From Acidobacteriota bacterium (lineage in GTDB: Bacteria > Acidobacteriota > Terriglobia > Terriglobales > Acidobacteriaceae), in assembly GCA_019351975.1 (NCBI GenBank), contig JABBOG010000005.1, positions 1 through 64,000 on the forward strand: a DNA stretch of 64,000 nucleotides, in the 5' to 3' direction. A model generated the notes under the pieces. The model made no database searches. It had not been told where the DNA came from and was given only the letters and a program-made list of their open reading frames with translations. Shown here in pieces: positions 1 through 8,208 of this stretch. The stretch's first letter is position 1. Each line of letters opens with the position of its first letter. The position numbers and the translations under genes were made by a program.

Positions 1-819
1 CCCGCCCCCAGCTTCCTCTCCGCACCGCTCCCGCCAACGACACCCGCAGCACCATCGCAATCATCCAGCAGCGCAGCCTCCATCCAGCCGCCCACCCCCC
101 AAACCCCTGTAGCCCCGTCGTCGACCTCCCTTCCCACAGTGGCAGCCCTCTCACTGCCGTCCATTCATAACGCCAAATCTCACGCACCACATCCCGCCGT
201 CTACCATCCCCACATCACCGACGTCTCCCTCGCGATCTTCGCCAACCTGACGGCCACAGACGCCTCCACCACGACCTCCGGCAGCGGATCTTCCCTCATC
301 ACCCAAACGACCTCCCAGACAGCCTCACCCGCAGTCGGCGCGCTCGCATCCTTCCATCAGCAACTGCGTCCGTGGCTCGGGTATCGCATCACCGCCACCT
401 ACTTCCACCCAACCTTTGAATACACCGATAACACATCCACCTCCAACAGCATGTATGAGAGCGGGCTGGGCCTCGTCAACACACAGGTCTATGAGGTCGG
501 TGCAACGTACGTCGTGCAAGGCCCGCATCGCCACCGCCTCACCTCTACCGTCGAGGCCGGTGCCAGCATGCTCGACTTCGCTCCGAATGCAAACCAATCG
601 CAAACCACCTCCATTCGCCCCGCCGCCATCGTCGGCGTCGGCGCAGAGTACGCCCTCACTAAACGCCTCAGCCTGCGCGCCGGATACCGCGCCCAGATCT
701 ACAAAGGCCCAGCCTTCTCCGACACTTACATCGTAGGTGCCGACACCACCAACACCGTCTTCAGCAGCAATCCCATCCTCGGCTTTACCTACCGCCTCGG
801 CAGAGCCAACACGGACTAA
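1..819 (+). CDS. Outer-membrane beta-barrel protein, 5' end outside window
   Basis: The frame is open from base 1, so the true start probably lies upstream of the window; the ORF-track start at 139 is only an internal GTG. The first 50 or so codons encode a Pro/Ser/Thr-rich stretch. The rest alternates polar and hydrophobic residues and has many Tyr/Gly pairs, as in small OmpA/OmpW-like barrels. The C-terminus ends in a barrel-like strand (ILGFTYRLG). It resembles the next gene in layout (LGYR..., SMYESGLG, a YRAQIYKGP segment), so the two are likely tandem duplicates. The function is not known beyond probable surface location. The neighbouring sugar transferase hints at an envelope polysaccharide locus. 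Confidence 0.7.
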   Translation, partial: PAPSFLSAPLPPTTPAAPSQSSSSAASIQPPTPQTPVAPSSTSLPTVAALSLPSIHNAKSHAPHPAVYHPHITDVSLAIFANLTATDASTTTSGSGSSLITQTTSQTASPAVGALASFHQQLRPWLGYRITATYFHPTFEYTDNTSTSNSMYESGLGLVNTQVYEVGATYVVQGPHRHRLTSTVEAGASMLDFAPNANQSQTTSIRPAAIVGVGAEYALTKRLSLRAGYRAQIYKGPAFSDTYIVGADTTNTVFSSNPILGFTYRLGRANTD

Positions 820-887
820 CCCGGCAAGACCCATCACGAGCCTTGCCCCTCACCCCGACGCAAACGCAGCATCACCGGAGACTGTCC

Positions 888-1703
888 TTGAAACCCTTCG
901 CATCACACAACCTTCGCAGCTCAGCTCTCGCGCTCTGCATAACCTCTGCGCTTCTCATCTCCCCCAGCTATGCGCAGACCTCACCACAGCCTACCCAATC
1001 CGCGATCACCTACTGTCCACCCGGCACAGCAAAACAACCCACGACCTCGCGGCCATCCAACCCGCCAGCGTGCGTAGCGAGACCCAAGAAGCCTGACACC
1101 TCCATCTCCCTCGGCGCATTCCCCCAACTCACCATCGACCGCACGCAAGACACCTTCGGCTTCTCGATGCAAGGCACCGCACCCTCTGTGGGCACGCTCG
1201 GCACCTTTCGCCAGACCTTCAGCACCTGGCTCGGCTACTCCGTCAATCTCGGCTACACCCGCGTCTCCGAGCAGTACCGAAACCCCGGTGCCTACTACAC
1301 CTACAGCACCGACGGCCTCTTCACGGTCCAGTCCAACATGTACGAGTCCACCATCGCCTACGTCGCCCACACCCCCATCAACAAGCGCTTCTCGCTCTTC
1401 GGTGACATCGGCCCCGGCCTGCTCACTTTCCTCCCCGTTCATCGCGGCGCTACCGCCATCGATTACACCCCATACCACCTCGCCATGGGCGTACCCGGAG
1501 TCCAATTCCGCCCCGCGGGCGTCGCCGGCTCTGGCTTCGATCTCACCCTCAGCCGCCGCTTCGCCCTGCGCGCCGAGTATCGCGGACTCCTCTACAAAAA
1601 CCCCGACTTCCAGACCGGCTACAACCTCTACTCCAAGCAGCTCACCCTCACCAGCGAACCCACCCTCAGCATCCTCTACCACTTCTACGCAACAAAACCC
1701 TAA
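888..1703 (+). CDS. Outer-membrane beta-barrel protein, paralog of preceding gene
   Basis: I prefer the TTG at 888 over the ORF-track TTG at 843. A GGAG site sits seven bases upstream, and the protein then opens with a normal signal peptide (MKPF..., hydrophobic core ALALCITSALLIS, cleavage near SYAQ). A Pro/Ser/Thr linker of about 35 residues follows, then a barrel domain rich in aromatic and Gly residues. The segments TWLGYSVNLGYTR, SNMYESTIAY and YRGLLYKNPDF match the equivalent segments of the upstream gene. The last residues (LSILYHFYATKP) end close to an aromatic terminal strand. It is predicted to sit in the outer membrane; the ligand is unknown. The gap to the upstream gene is 68 bp, consistent with one transcript. 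Confidence 0.75.
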   Translation: MKPFASHNLRSSALALCITSALLISPSYAQTSPQPTQSAITYCPPGTAKQPTTSRPSNPPACVARPKKPDTSISLGAFPQLTIDRTQDTFGFSMQGTAPSVGTLGTFRQTFSTWLGYSVNLGYTRVSEQYRNPGAYYTYSTDGLFTVQSNMYESTIAYVAHTPINKRFSLFGDIGPGLLTFLPVHRGATAIDYTPYHLAMGVPGVQFRPAGVAGSGFDLTLSRRFALRAEYRGLLYKNPDFQTGYNLYSKQLTLTSEPTLSILYHFYATKP

Positions 1704-1741
1704 AGCGCGTGTCCGAACCTTGAACGAACGCAATTACCTCG

Positions 1742-2551
1742 ATGCACGATAGAGGAGGCCCGACCCAACCTATGCAGAACGCCAATCCCGCACCCATGGT
1801 CTATCCGCGCTACGTCAGCTCCTGGTGCATGTCCAGGAAAAAGCGCTGCTTCGATCTCGCCGCCAGCCTCTCCGCGCTCGCCCTGCTCTCCCCGCTCATG
1901 CTCCTCATCGCCTGCCTCATCAAGCTCACCTCGAAGGGCCCAGCCCTCTTCCGTCAGCAGCGAATCGGCCTGCACCAGCAGCCCTTCGTCATCCTCAAGT
2001 TCCGCACCATGAAGCACTTCACTTCAGCCACTTCCAGCGGCCCGTCCGTCACCCGCCACGGCGATCCACGCATCACCCCCCTCGGCAGCCTTCTTCGCCG
2101 CCTCAAGCTCGACGAACTCCCCCAACTCATCAACGTCGCACGCGGCGAGATGAGCTTCGTCGGCCCACGCCCCAAGCTCCCCCAGCATGAAAACCTCTGC
2201 ATGCTCTGCCGCCCCGGCATCACCGGCGCAGCCACCGCCCAGTTCTCCGACGAGGAGACCCGCCTCGCCTCCATCCCGCCCGAACTCACCGAGCACCACG
2301 TCACCTCCGTCCTCAACCCCCAGAAGTGCCGCATCGACGCCCACTACATCGAAACCGCACGCCTGCGCACCGACCTCAGCATCCTCGCCTCCACCCTCTT
2401 CAAGCTCAGCATCGAACCCGCACGCATCCCTCGCCTAGCCCGCACCACCCCGCGCGCAATCCACGCCGCCAGGTTCCGCCCCACCTCCGCTGCACGACGC
2501 ACCACACGGTCCAGCCCAAAGAAAAAGGCCCCGGCGCGCGCCGAAGCCTAA
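1742..2551 (+). CDS. Bacterial sugar transferase (undecaprenyl-phosphate glycosyl-1-phosphate transferase type)
   Basis: The protein has the compact catalytic domain of the WcaJ/PglC-type family, which starts exopolysaccharide or glycan synthesis by moving a sugar-1-phosphate onto a polyprenyl phosphate. Visible family blocks are KRCFDLAASL at the start, one hydrophobic helix (ALALLSPLMLLIACLI), SKGPALFRQQRIG, LKFRTM, LGSLLRRLKLDELPQLINV and GEMSFVGPRP. There is only one membrane helix, so it is the short form without the four-helix N-terminal domain. The tail is basic and low in complexity. An alternative ATG at 1772 has AGGAGG upstream, though 13 bases away. The stop codon TAA is the first base triplet of a heptamer repeat array. 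It follows two outer-membrane protein genes. Confidence 0.88.
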   Translation: MHDRGGPTQPMQNANPAPMVYPRYVSSWCMSRKKRCFDLAASLSALALLSPLMLLIACLIKLTSKGPALFRQQRIGLHQQPFVILKFRTMKHFTSATSSGPSVTRHGDPRITPLGSLLRRLKLDELPQLINVARGEMSFVGPRPKLPQHENLCMLCRPGITGAATAQFSDEETRLASIPPELTEHHVTSVLNPQKCRIDAHYIETARLRTDLSILASTLFKLSIEPARIPRLARTTPRAIHAARFRPTSAARRTTRSSPKKKAPARAEA

Positions 2552-2585
2552 TCCCTAATCCCTAATCCCTAATCCCTAATCCCTG
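2549..2585. repeat. Heptamer array (TAATCCC)x5
   Basis: Five exact tandem copies of TAATCCC run from 2549 to 2583. The first copy supplies the TAA stop of the sugar transferase gene, and the array ends just before the stop of the convergent gvpL/F-like gene. Read on the minus strand it is (GGGATTA)5, with five G3 runs separated by four bases, a sequence able to fold as a G-quadruplex. It may act as a barrier between two convergent transcripts; that is inference. Confidence 0.9.
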
Positions 2586-2588
2586 CCT

Positions 2589-3338
2589 TTAAGCATGTCC
2601 CCGCTGCTCACGATGCACAAAGTGATACGGCGGCCACGGCCCCGAAAGCTGCATCGCGCAGTCCTTCAACTCTGCCGTCGCCGTGCTGTACTTGTTCTGG
2701 TACCGCTCCACCGTCTTCTTGTCCACCAGGTGCGCTATATCCAGCAGCATCTTCCCCGAGTCCATTCGTTTGCACGAAATCTCCTCCGCCACCGGCAAAA
2801 ACATCCTGTGCATCTGCAACGACAGCGCCCGCGCCCTTGCCTGCCGCTCTCTCTGCCGCGTCGCCGACTCCCTCAGGTGCGACAGATACTCCTGTCCCGC
2901 CGCCTGAAACGTATGCCCTACGCCCTTCGTCTCCGGGCAGATATCGTCCACCACGACCTTCAAGTGCATCTCCGCCATCCCCCGCAGACGCTCCACGTTC
3001 GCCATAAAATGCCTCTGGTTCGATCGCACCGACCGCCGCAGCGCATCATCATCCTCAAACGTCGTTCCAAACCGGAACGGCAACACCGTCGACTTCGCAA
3101 AGCACCCCGAAATCACCCTCGCATGGTCCCTCGCCGCCACCTGCGCCTCAGCCGTCTGTATCCGCTCCGCCTCGTCCCGCAGATGCTCCGACACCACCAC
3201 CGCCAGCTCCGCCGCAGGAAACAGGAACGTCTGGTTCCCAAACAGCCCCGTCACGCCCGTCAATGGCATCGGTCTCCGGTGCCGCCCTAACTCCTCAAAT
3301 GCGCTTCTCTCCGTAATGCAGTACGCGTACCAAGCCAT
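2589..3338 (-). CDS. GvpL/GvpF-family gas vesicle protein, orphan
   Basis: The protein matches the GvpL/GvpF family over its whole length. It opens with AWYAYCI, contains PFRFGTTF followed by a regularly spaced helical region with MHLKVVV, and ends with the family signature LSGPWPPYHFV. GvpF/GvpL are accessory or minor proteins of gas vesicle assembly. No gvpA, gvpN, gvpJ or gvpK is seen in this window, so the function here may not be buoyancy. The ATG at 3338 is preferred to the ORF-track TTG at 3356: it has GAGGAG about ten bases upstream and the family starts right there. It converges with the sugar transferase across a G-rich repeat array and diverges from the TPR gene. Confidence 0.85.
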   Translation of the reverse strand: MAWYAYCITERSAFEELGRHRRPMPLTGVTGLFGNQTFLFPAAELAVVVSEHLRDEAERIQTAEAQVAARDHARVISGCFAKSTVLPFRFGTTFEDDDALRRSVRSNQRHFMANVERLRGMAEMHLKVVVDDICPETKGVGHTFQAAGQEYLSHLRESATRQRERQARARALSLQMHRMFLPVAEEISCKRMDSGKMLLDIAHLVDKKTVERYQNKYSTATAELKDCAMQLSGPWPPYHFVHREQRGHA

Positions 3339-3641
3339 GGCGTTTGAACTCCTCAAAGATGTCTCTCGCCGCTGATTGGCTGCCGTCCTCGGCTGCCGTG
3401 CCCAATCATCCGGTTCCCTGCCATCGTTCCTTGCGCAGCCGCGATTTCACCGCAGCCCAGCCCAGCTAAGTCCTTCCAAACAAATATCTCTTATCCGAGC
3501 CGTGCCCGATACTATGCCCACTACAACACAATTGGCAACACCTATCTTTCACTGCCAAAAAGCACCTCGCTCCACCCGGCCATGCAGCGTCTCCAAACCC
3601 CAAACTCACCCACCCCGCCCTATCCCTGCTAAACTGAAACA
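3339..3641. other. Divergent intergenic region
   Basis: About 300 bases lie between the divergently transcribed gvpL/F-like and TPR genes. I see no convincing ORF, repeat or RNA. It should hold both promoters, but no clear -35/-10 pair could be assigned by eye. Confidence 0.5.
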
Positions 3642-4457
3642 ATGCTTGGGCGGTGGGCTCCGGCAACCATCTCGCAGCCTCAGAAGGACGGATCGTTCGT
3701 GGACAACGCAACCAATCGCAGCTTCAAAAAGCAGGACCAGTTTCTAGAGCTCACCAACACCGGCGCAAGCTGGGCCGAAGAGAACCGCCAGAAGGCCATC
3801 GTCACCGGCGTCATCGCCGTCGTTCTCATCCTCGTCCTGGTCGGCGGCTACACCTTGTTCCAGAGCCGCTCCAACGCCGCCGACACCGCCTTCGGTGCCG
3901 CCATGGAGACCTACCAGACCCCCCTCGCCAACGCCGCACAGCCCACGCCCCCCGGCATGAAGACCTTTCCCGACTCCAAAGCACGCGCCGCCGCCGCCAA
4001 CGCTGAGTTCAAGCAGGTCGCCGACAAGTACGGCTGGACCACCTCCGGCAAACTCGCCGAGTACTTCGTCGGCCTCACCTACACCGACGAAGGCCAGACC
4101 GGCCCCGCCCACGAAGCCCTTGAAAAGGTCGCCGGCAGCTGGAGCCGCGGCATCTCCGCCCTCGGCAAATCCGCCCTCGCCGCCCTCGACGCACAGTCCG
4201 GCCAGAACGCTCAGGCCGTCGACCTCTATGACCAGCTCGCCAAAGGCAACGCCACCACCGTCCCCCCGGCCCTCGCCCAGCTCCAGCTCGCCGAGCTCTA
4301 TCAGTCCGAAGGCAACACCGATAAAGCCCGCCAGATCTTCGCCGAAGTCAAAGACAAGGACAAGGACGCCAAAGGCAAGCCCGGCGCAGCCTCCGAGATC
4401 GCCAACGAAAAGCTCAACCCGCGCCCCACAAGCGCTCCCGGCCTCTCTCCGCAGTAG
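3642..4457 (+). CDS. Membrane-anchored tetratricopeptide protein, YfgM-like
   Basis: The protein has a short cytoplasmic N-terminus (FKKQDQFLELTNTGASWAEENR), one transmembrane helix (VIAVVLILVLVGGYTLF) and an extracytoplasmic region of helical repeats. The arrangement resembles YfgM/TPR_21 proteins, single-span SecYEG-associated chaperone partners. Repeats such as ALGKSALAALDAQSGQNAQAVDLYDQL and LAQLQLAELYQSEGNTDKARQIF are TPR units. The tail is Lys/Asp-rich, then Pro-rich. Two starts are possible: the ATG at 3642, or the GTG at 3699, which has AAGGA about ten bases upstream and would give MDNATNRSFKKQDQF. The second looks more natural, but I keep the longer form as the outer limit. The partner protein is not evident. 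Confidence 0.78.
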   Translation: MLGRWAPATISQPQKDGSFVDNATNRSFKKQDQFLELTNTGASWAEENRQKAIVTGVIAVVLILVLVGGYTLFQSRSNAADTAFGAAMETYQTPLANAAQPTPPGMKTFPDSKARAAAANAEFKQVADKYGWTTSGKLAEYFVGLTYTDEGQTGPAHEALEKVAGSWSRGISALGKSALAALDAQSGQNAQAVDLYDQLAKGNATTVPPALAQLQLAELYQSEGNTDKARQIFAEVKDKDKDAKGKPGAASEIANEKLNPRPTSAPGLSPQ

Positions 4458-4756
4458 CTCGCACCGCTACCGTCGCACCGACAACCAGCACCTCGCAAAC
4501 GCCGTCGCAGACAAAATCTCGTCACGCCAAGCTCAATCTGTCACGCTGGCTTGACTCTGTCATCCTGAGCTGCGTTTGGCGCGGCTCCTCGCGCCAAACG
4601 CAGCCGAAGGACACCGAAGAACCCCACCCCGCCACACCCGCCCGCCCCTTTCTCACAACAACCTCGACCGCTTCAAACCCTGACCCGAAGCGTTCCAGCA
4701 GCCACCCGCCATCAGCAGGCGTCCATTCCAGCCTTTCCCCCGTCTCACCTTTACGC
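4458..4756. other. Intergenic region with a REP-like hairpin
   Basis: About 300 bases lie between two co-oriented genes. The only structure is the hairpin described separately at 4557-4614. The remainder is C-rich sequence without a believable ORF. Confidence 0.6.
4557..4614. repeat. REP-like element with perfect 15-bp hairpin
   Basis: The sequence starts TCTGTCATCCTGAGC and ends GCCGAAGGACACC. Inside it, a perfect 15-bp inverted repeat (GCTGCGTTTGGCGCG at 4569-4583 with its complement at 4590-4604) encloses the six-base loop GCTCCT. The GTCATCCTGAGC...CGAAGGAC frame is typical of dispersed intergenic repeats in GC-rich soil bacteria. A degenerate GTCATCTTGAGC occurs again near 22970. Confidence 0.7.
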
Positions 4757-5293
4757 ATGAAGATTCACGTCGCCGCAGCAGCGCTCTCTGTCTCCCTCGC
4801 TCTCCCCGCACAAACCCCCGCGCCCGCCACCATTCCTGCTTCGTCCGGCACCGCGCTCGACGGCCAAACCCTCACCATTCCCAGCGGCCTCACCGCCCCC
4901 GCCAACATCCTCATCCTCGGCTTCACGCGCAGCTCCTCCGACGCCACCACCGCCTGGGAGAAACCCACCCGCATCTCCCTCGCCTCCCCCACCATCCACT
5001 ACCTCGACATCGCCTTCATCCAGGACGCACCCTCCTTCATCCGCCCGCTCATCGTCCGCAGCCTGAAAAAAGTCGTTCCCGATCCCGTCAAACCGCAGTT
5101 CATCCCTCTCACCGCGCAAGAGTCAGCCTGGAAGCAGACCGTCGGCTTCTCCCCCCAAGATCCCGACGCCGCCTACGTCCTCCTCGTCGACCGCTCCGGC
5201 CACGTCCGCTGGCAGACCCACGAGTCCTTCTCCACCGACCGCTTCAATCAGCTCGCCGCCGCCGCCCGCCAACTCGCAGCCTCCGGAAAGTAG
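4757..5293 (+). CDS. Exported thioredoxin-fold protein, ATP10-like
   Basis: A signal peptide (MKIHVAAAALSVSLALPAQ) is followed by a domain of about 155 residues. Its layout resembles the ATP10 family, thioredoxin-like factors that help F1Fo-ATP synthase assembly in mitochondria: a GTALDGQTLTIPSGL strand region, hydrophobic LILGF, a central W..P, and near the C-terminus YVLLVDRSGHVRWQ. No CxxC redox motif is present, as in ATP10. A bacterial role is not established, and the assignment rests on pattern only. An alternative is a generic AhpC/TSA-like exported protein. The ATG at 4757 begins the signal peptide directly. It converges with the LytM peptidase gene. Confidence 0.62.
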   Translation: MKIHVAAAALSVSLALPAQTPAPATIPASSGTALDGQTLTIPSGLTAPANILILGFTRSSSDATTAWEKPTRISLASPTIHYLDIAFIQDAPSFIRPLIVRSLKKVVPDPVKPQFIPLTAQESAWKQTVGFSPQDPDAAYVLLVDRSGHVRWQTHESFSTDRFNQLAAAARQLAASGK

Positions 5294-5365
5294 CTCCCGA
5301 CCACGAAACCCCGCCGCAAGTCCACTAAGCCCGCGCGCATATCCCTCAGCGCACACCAAACGTGT

Positions 5366-6358
5366 CTATTTAATGTCCACCGGCGATCCACCAAGCTGCG
5401 CCATCGTCGTCCGCAGATACTTGTGCGGGTTCACTGCGATCCCGCGCACCTGAACCTCATAGTGCAGATGCGACCCTGTTACGCGCCCGCTATGTCCAAC
5501 GAACCCAATCACTTCGCCCTTCACTACCGTCTGACCTTCCACCACGTTATAGCCCTGCAGATGCCCATACAGCGTCTCGATCCCATTCCCATGGTCAATC
5601 TCGATCTCGCGCCCGTATCCATTGCCCATCCCCACCTTCACCACCCGCCCCCCAGCTGGTGCATGCACCGGCGTTCCATCCTTTCCGCCAATGTCCACAC
5701 CCTTGTGAAACTCCCCGTCCCCATTGCCTAAAACCGGATCTTCGCGCTCTCCAAACCCGCTATTGATCGGCCCCATAATCGGCCACATATCCGGCACATT
5801 CACGCCCGCCGCCATATCAAATGACGCAAAATCCCCCAGCGCGCTCCGCACCCCAAGGTTGGGATCCACTCGCTGCTGTAGCGCAAGTCCTTCATTTGCA
5901 GTAGCTTTCAGCGCATAGAACGTATCCAGAGACTTGTAGTAGCTTGCATCGGTCAGCCCAGCCGAATCGTCCTTCAGCGGCGCCTTCGCCGTCTCCACCG
6001 CCGCCGTCGCTCCCCTTCGCGATCCATGGATGTGCGTCAGCTTGCCGGCCGTAAGTCCATAAATTGCAGACACTTCGCTCGCCAGCGACCCCAGACTCGC
6101 CGCCTGCACATCCTTCTCGTGGACCTTTTTCTCCAGCCCCGCATAGTCCTTGCGCGTCATCGCCAGCTGGTCCCGCATACTGTTCACAGATTCAGCCTTC
6201 ACCAGCATCCGCGAGTACGACCCAGCCATACCCGCAAACGTGAACAGACCCATCACTGCGGCCGCCACAAACGCGTACGCATAGCCCATCGGTATCCCCG
6301 TGCGCTCGATCGCCCCGTTATCATCCTCAGTTACATAAACAATGTAGCGCTTGCGCAA
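5366..6358 (-). CDS. M23 (LytM-type) metallopeptidase, membrane-anchored
   Basis: This is a predicted peptidoglycan endopeptidase of family M23. After a short cytoplasmic segment (RKRYIVYVTEDDNG) comes one transmembrane helix (YAYAFVAAAVMGLFTFAGMA), a coiled-coil-like region at about residues 50-90, a linker, and the LytM domain at about 195-320. The zinc and catalytic motifs are intact: H-x3-D in FHKGVDIG and the HxH of GSHLHYEV, with an upstream GYGREIEIDHGNGIETLYGHL block. The start is TTG, but it gives the N-terminus usual for this group. It diverges from thiL across about 165 bp. It probably trims the cell wall during growth or division. Confidence 0.9.
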   Translation of the reverse strand: MRKRYIVYVTEDDNGAIERTGIPMGYAYAFVAAAVMGLFTFAGMAGSYSRMLVKAESVNSMRDQLAMTRKDYAGLEKKVHEKDVQAASLGSLASEVSAIYGLTAGKLTHIHGSRRGATAAVETAKAPLKDDSAGLTDASYYKSLDTFYALKATANEGLALQQRVDPNLGVRSALGDFASFDMAAGVNVPDMWPIMGPINSGFGEREDPVLGNGDGEFHKGVDIGGKDGTPVHAPAGGRVVKVGMGNGYGREIEIDHGNGIETLYGHLQGYNVVEGQTVVKGEVIGFVGHSGRVTGSHLHYEVQVRGIAVNPHKYLRTTMAQLGGSPVDIK

Positions 6359-6523
6359 ATCAAATCTCTCGTTTTCTCAACTGTTTGCTCGTACCAGCCC
6401 GCATCGAACAGGGCTTTCCCTAGAAAATGCCGACCTTCGACACGAGGTTGTATCGACTGCAGCGTTCATCCCGGGCCGGACGCGATCGGCGTCTCTCCAA
6501 CCCTGCCTCAATGTTAACGGACT

Positions 6524-7618
6524 GTGTTCCCCACAGCAAGCTTTTCCGCATCTATTCTTTGTCCGGCGCGGCAAGTTACTCTGGAATCTGTGCCTTCCCC
6601 CGCGCACCCTCGCACCCCACCAAAGCTCCTCGGCGAACGCCGCCTGATCGAGCTCATCCGCACCCGCGCCAGCAAAACCAGCTCCGCAGCCGTCCAACTC
6701 GGCATCGGCGACGACTGCGCCATCCTCAAGACTCTCCCCGGCCACGAACTCCTCGTCACCACCGACTTCTCCCTGGAAGGCCGCCACTTTCGCCGCGACT
6801 GGCACAGCTCCGCCTCCGTCGGCCATCGCACCCTCGCCCGTGGTCTCAGCGACCTCGCCGCCATGGGCGCAACCCCCATCGCCGCCTTCCTCTCCCTTGC
6901 GCTGCCTCGCTCTGCATCCCATAACTCCCACTGGATCAACAACTTTCTCGACGGCCTCCTGAGCCTCGCACGCACCTACAAACTCCCGCTCGCAGGCGGC
7001 GACACCTCCGAATCACCCTCCGAGCACATCCTCGCCGACATCCTCCTCCTCGGATCCGCACCCGCTGGCCGCGCTCTCCGTAGGTCCGGCTGCCAGCCCG
7101 GCGACCTCCTCTACTGCACCGGGTCTCTCGGCGGTGCCGCCGCCGAACTCTCCGCGCTCGCCGCCGCTCCGCTCCAGTTCCGTCGCGCGCAACCCACCGG
7201 CGACCACCCCCATCTCTTCCCGCAGCCGCGCCTCGCCGTCGGATCCGCACTCCTTCGCCGCCGCCTCGCAACCGCCTGCATCGACATCAGCGACGGCCTC
7301 TCCACCGATCTCTCCCACCTCTGCACCGCCTCCAGCGTCGCAGCCGAACTCGACACCGCCAGCCTCCCCATCCATCCGCTTGCCCAGCGCCTCACTCCCG
7401 ACGCCGCCCTTCGGGCAGCACTCCACGGCGGTGAAGACTACGAACTCCTCTTCACCGCACCCGCATCCATCAGGCTCCCACGCTCCATCGCAAACGTCCG
7501 CATCACACCGATCGGCCGCATTCTGCCCGCACGCAAATCTCGCCCGCAGATCACCCTTTTCGGCCCGGACGGCCATCGCTCCGCACTTGCGCCGCAAGGC
7601 TGGGAACACCTCGCATGA
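6524..7618 (+). CDS. thiL: Thiamine-monophosphate kinase
   Basis: ThiL phosphorylates thiamine monophosphate to thiamine diphosphate, the last step of the pathway. Family blocks are in order: GERRLIELIR, IGDDCAIL, TTDFSLEGRHF, VGHRTLARGLSDLAAMGA, LAGGDTS, CIDISDGLSTDL and HGGEDYELLFT. The conserved Asp residues of GDD, DISDG and GED that hold Mg-ATP are present. The GTG at 6524 adds a long unrelated N-terminus; an in-frame GTG at 6590 is closer to the family start, but neither has a clear ribosome site. The stop overlaps the next start by four bases (ATGA), so the two genes are translationally coupled. No other thiamine gene is nearby. Confidence 0.92.
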   Translation: MFPTASFSASILCPARQVTLESVPSPAHPRTPPKLLGERRLIELIRTRASKTSSAAVQLGIGDDCAILKTLPGHELLVTTDFSLEGRHFRRDWHSSASVGHRTLARGLSDLAAMGATPIAAFLSLALPRSASHNSHWINNFLDGLLSLARTYKLPLAGGDTSESPSEHILADILLLGSAPAGRALRRSGCQPGDLLYCTGSLGGAAAELSALAAAPLQFRRAQPTGDHPHLFPQPRLAVGSALLRRRLATACIDISDGLSTDLSHLCTASSVAAELDTASLPIHPLAQRLTPDAALRAALHGGEDYELLFTAPASIRLPRSIANVRITPIGRILPARKSRPQITLFGPDGHRSALAPQGWEHLA

Positions 7619-8208
7619 CCGCCACGCCCCCAACCCAGCAGTCCACCTTCCCGCAGACCTGGCGCGCGCGTATCCTCACCTCGCCGCCGCTCATCGCTCC
7701 CGCCCGCCAGTTCGTCTATCCGCTCTACGTCCCCGGCGAAGACGACGCCATGGGCCGCGGCGCTCTCCTGCTCGACATCAAACCCGCCAACGCCCCCAAC
7801 TTCCTGGCGACTTGCGCCCTCGGCTTCCGCGACCCCACCCTCCCCACCGGCATCTTCCCCTGCCCGCGCCCCGACGACATCCTCGCCGTCGCCGGCGGTT
7901 ACGCCTATCTCATCGACACCCTCGCGCCCGAGCGCTGCCTCCACCTGCCCGTCCGTCCTACCACGCAGGTCCTCTCCGCCCCATCCGCAGACGTCATCCT
8001 CCTCGCTGGCTTCCACAACGTCATCGCCATCGACGCCACCGGCCTGCGCTGGCAATCTGCCCGCCTCAGCTGGGAGGGTGTCACCCTGACCGAAGTCCGC
8101 GACGGCCATCTCCACGGCACCGGATGGGACCTCCACACCGACCGCGAACTCCCCTTCACTCTCGACGTCACCACCGGCCACCACACCGGTGGCGGCTTCC
8201 AGCTTTAG
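7615..8208 (+). CDS. Conserved hypothetical protein coupled to thiL
   Basis: The start overlaps the thiL stop by four bases, so it is almost certainly co-translated with it. The 197-residue product has no signal peptide or membrane helix and is rich in beta-prone segments and Gly/Asp turns (ILAVAGGYAYLID, VILLAGFHNVIAID, WDLHTDRELPFTLDV). This suggests a small beta-propeller-like or beta-sandwich fold. I do not recognise the family. Its end overlaps the convergent rsmD stop by four bases, a very tight packing. A link to thiamine metabolism is suggested only by position. Confidence 0.72.
   Translation: MTATPPTQQSTFPQTWRARILTSPPLIAPARQFVYPLYVPGEDDAMGRGALLLDIKPANAPNFLATCALGFRDPTLPTGIFPCPRPDDILAVAGGYAYLIDTLAPERCLHLPVRPTTQVLSAPSADVILLAGFHNVIAIDATGLRWQSARLSWEGVTLTEVRDGHLHGTGWDLHTDRELPFTLDVTTGHHTGGGFQL

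Noticed and set aside
325-837. Long ORF on the minus strand opposite the first barrel gene
   Set aside because: GC-rich third-position bias creates mirror-frame ORFs; the plus frame has the barrel pattern and a partner paralog.
2549-2585. CRISPR or telomere-like array
   Set aside because: The repeat unit is seven bases without spacers, so it is a simple tandem repeat.
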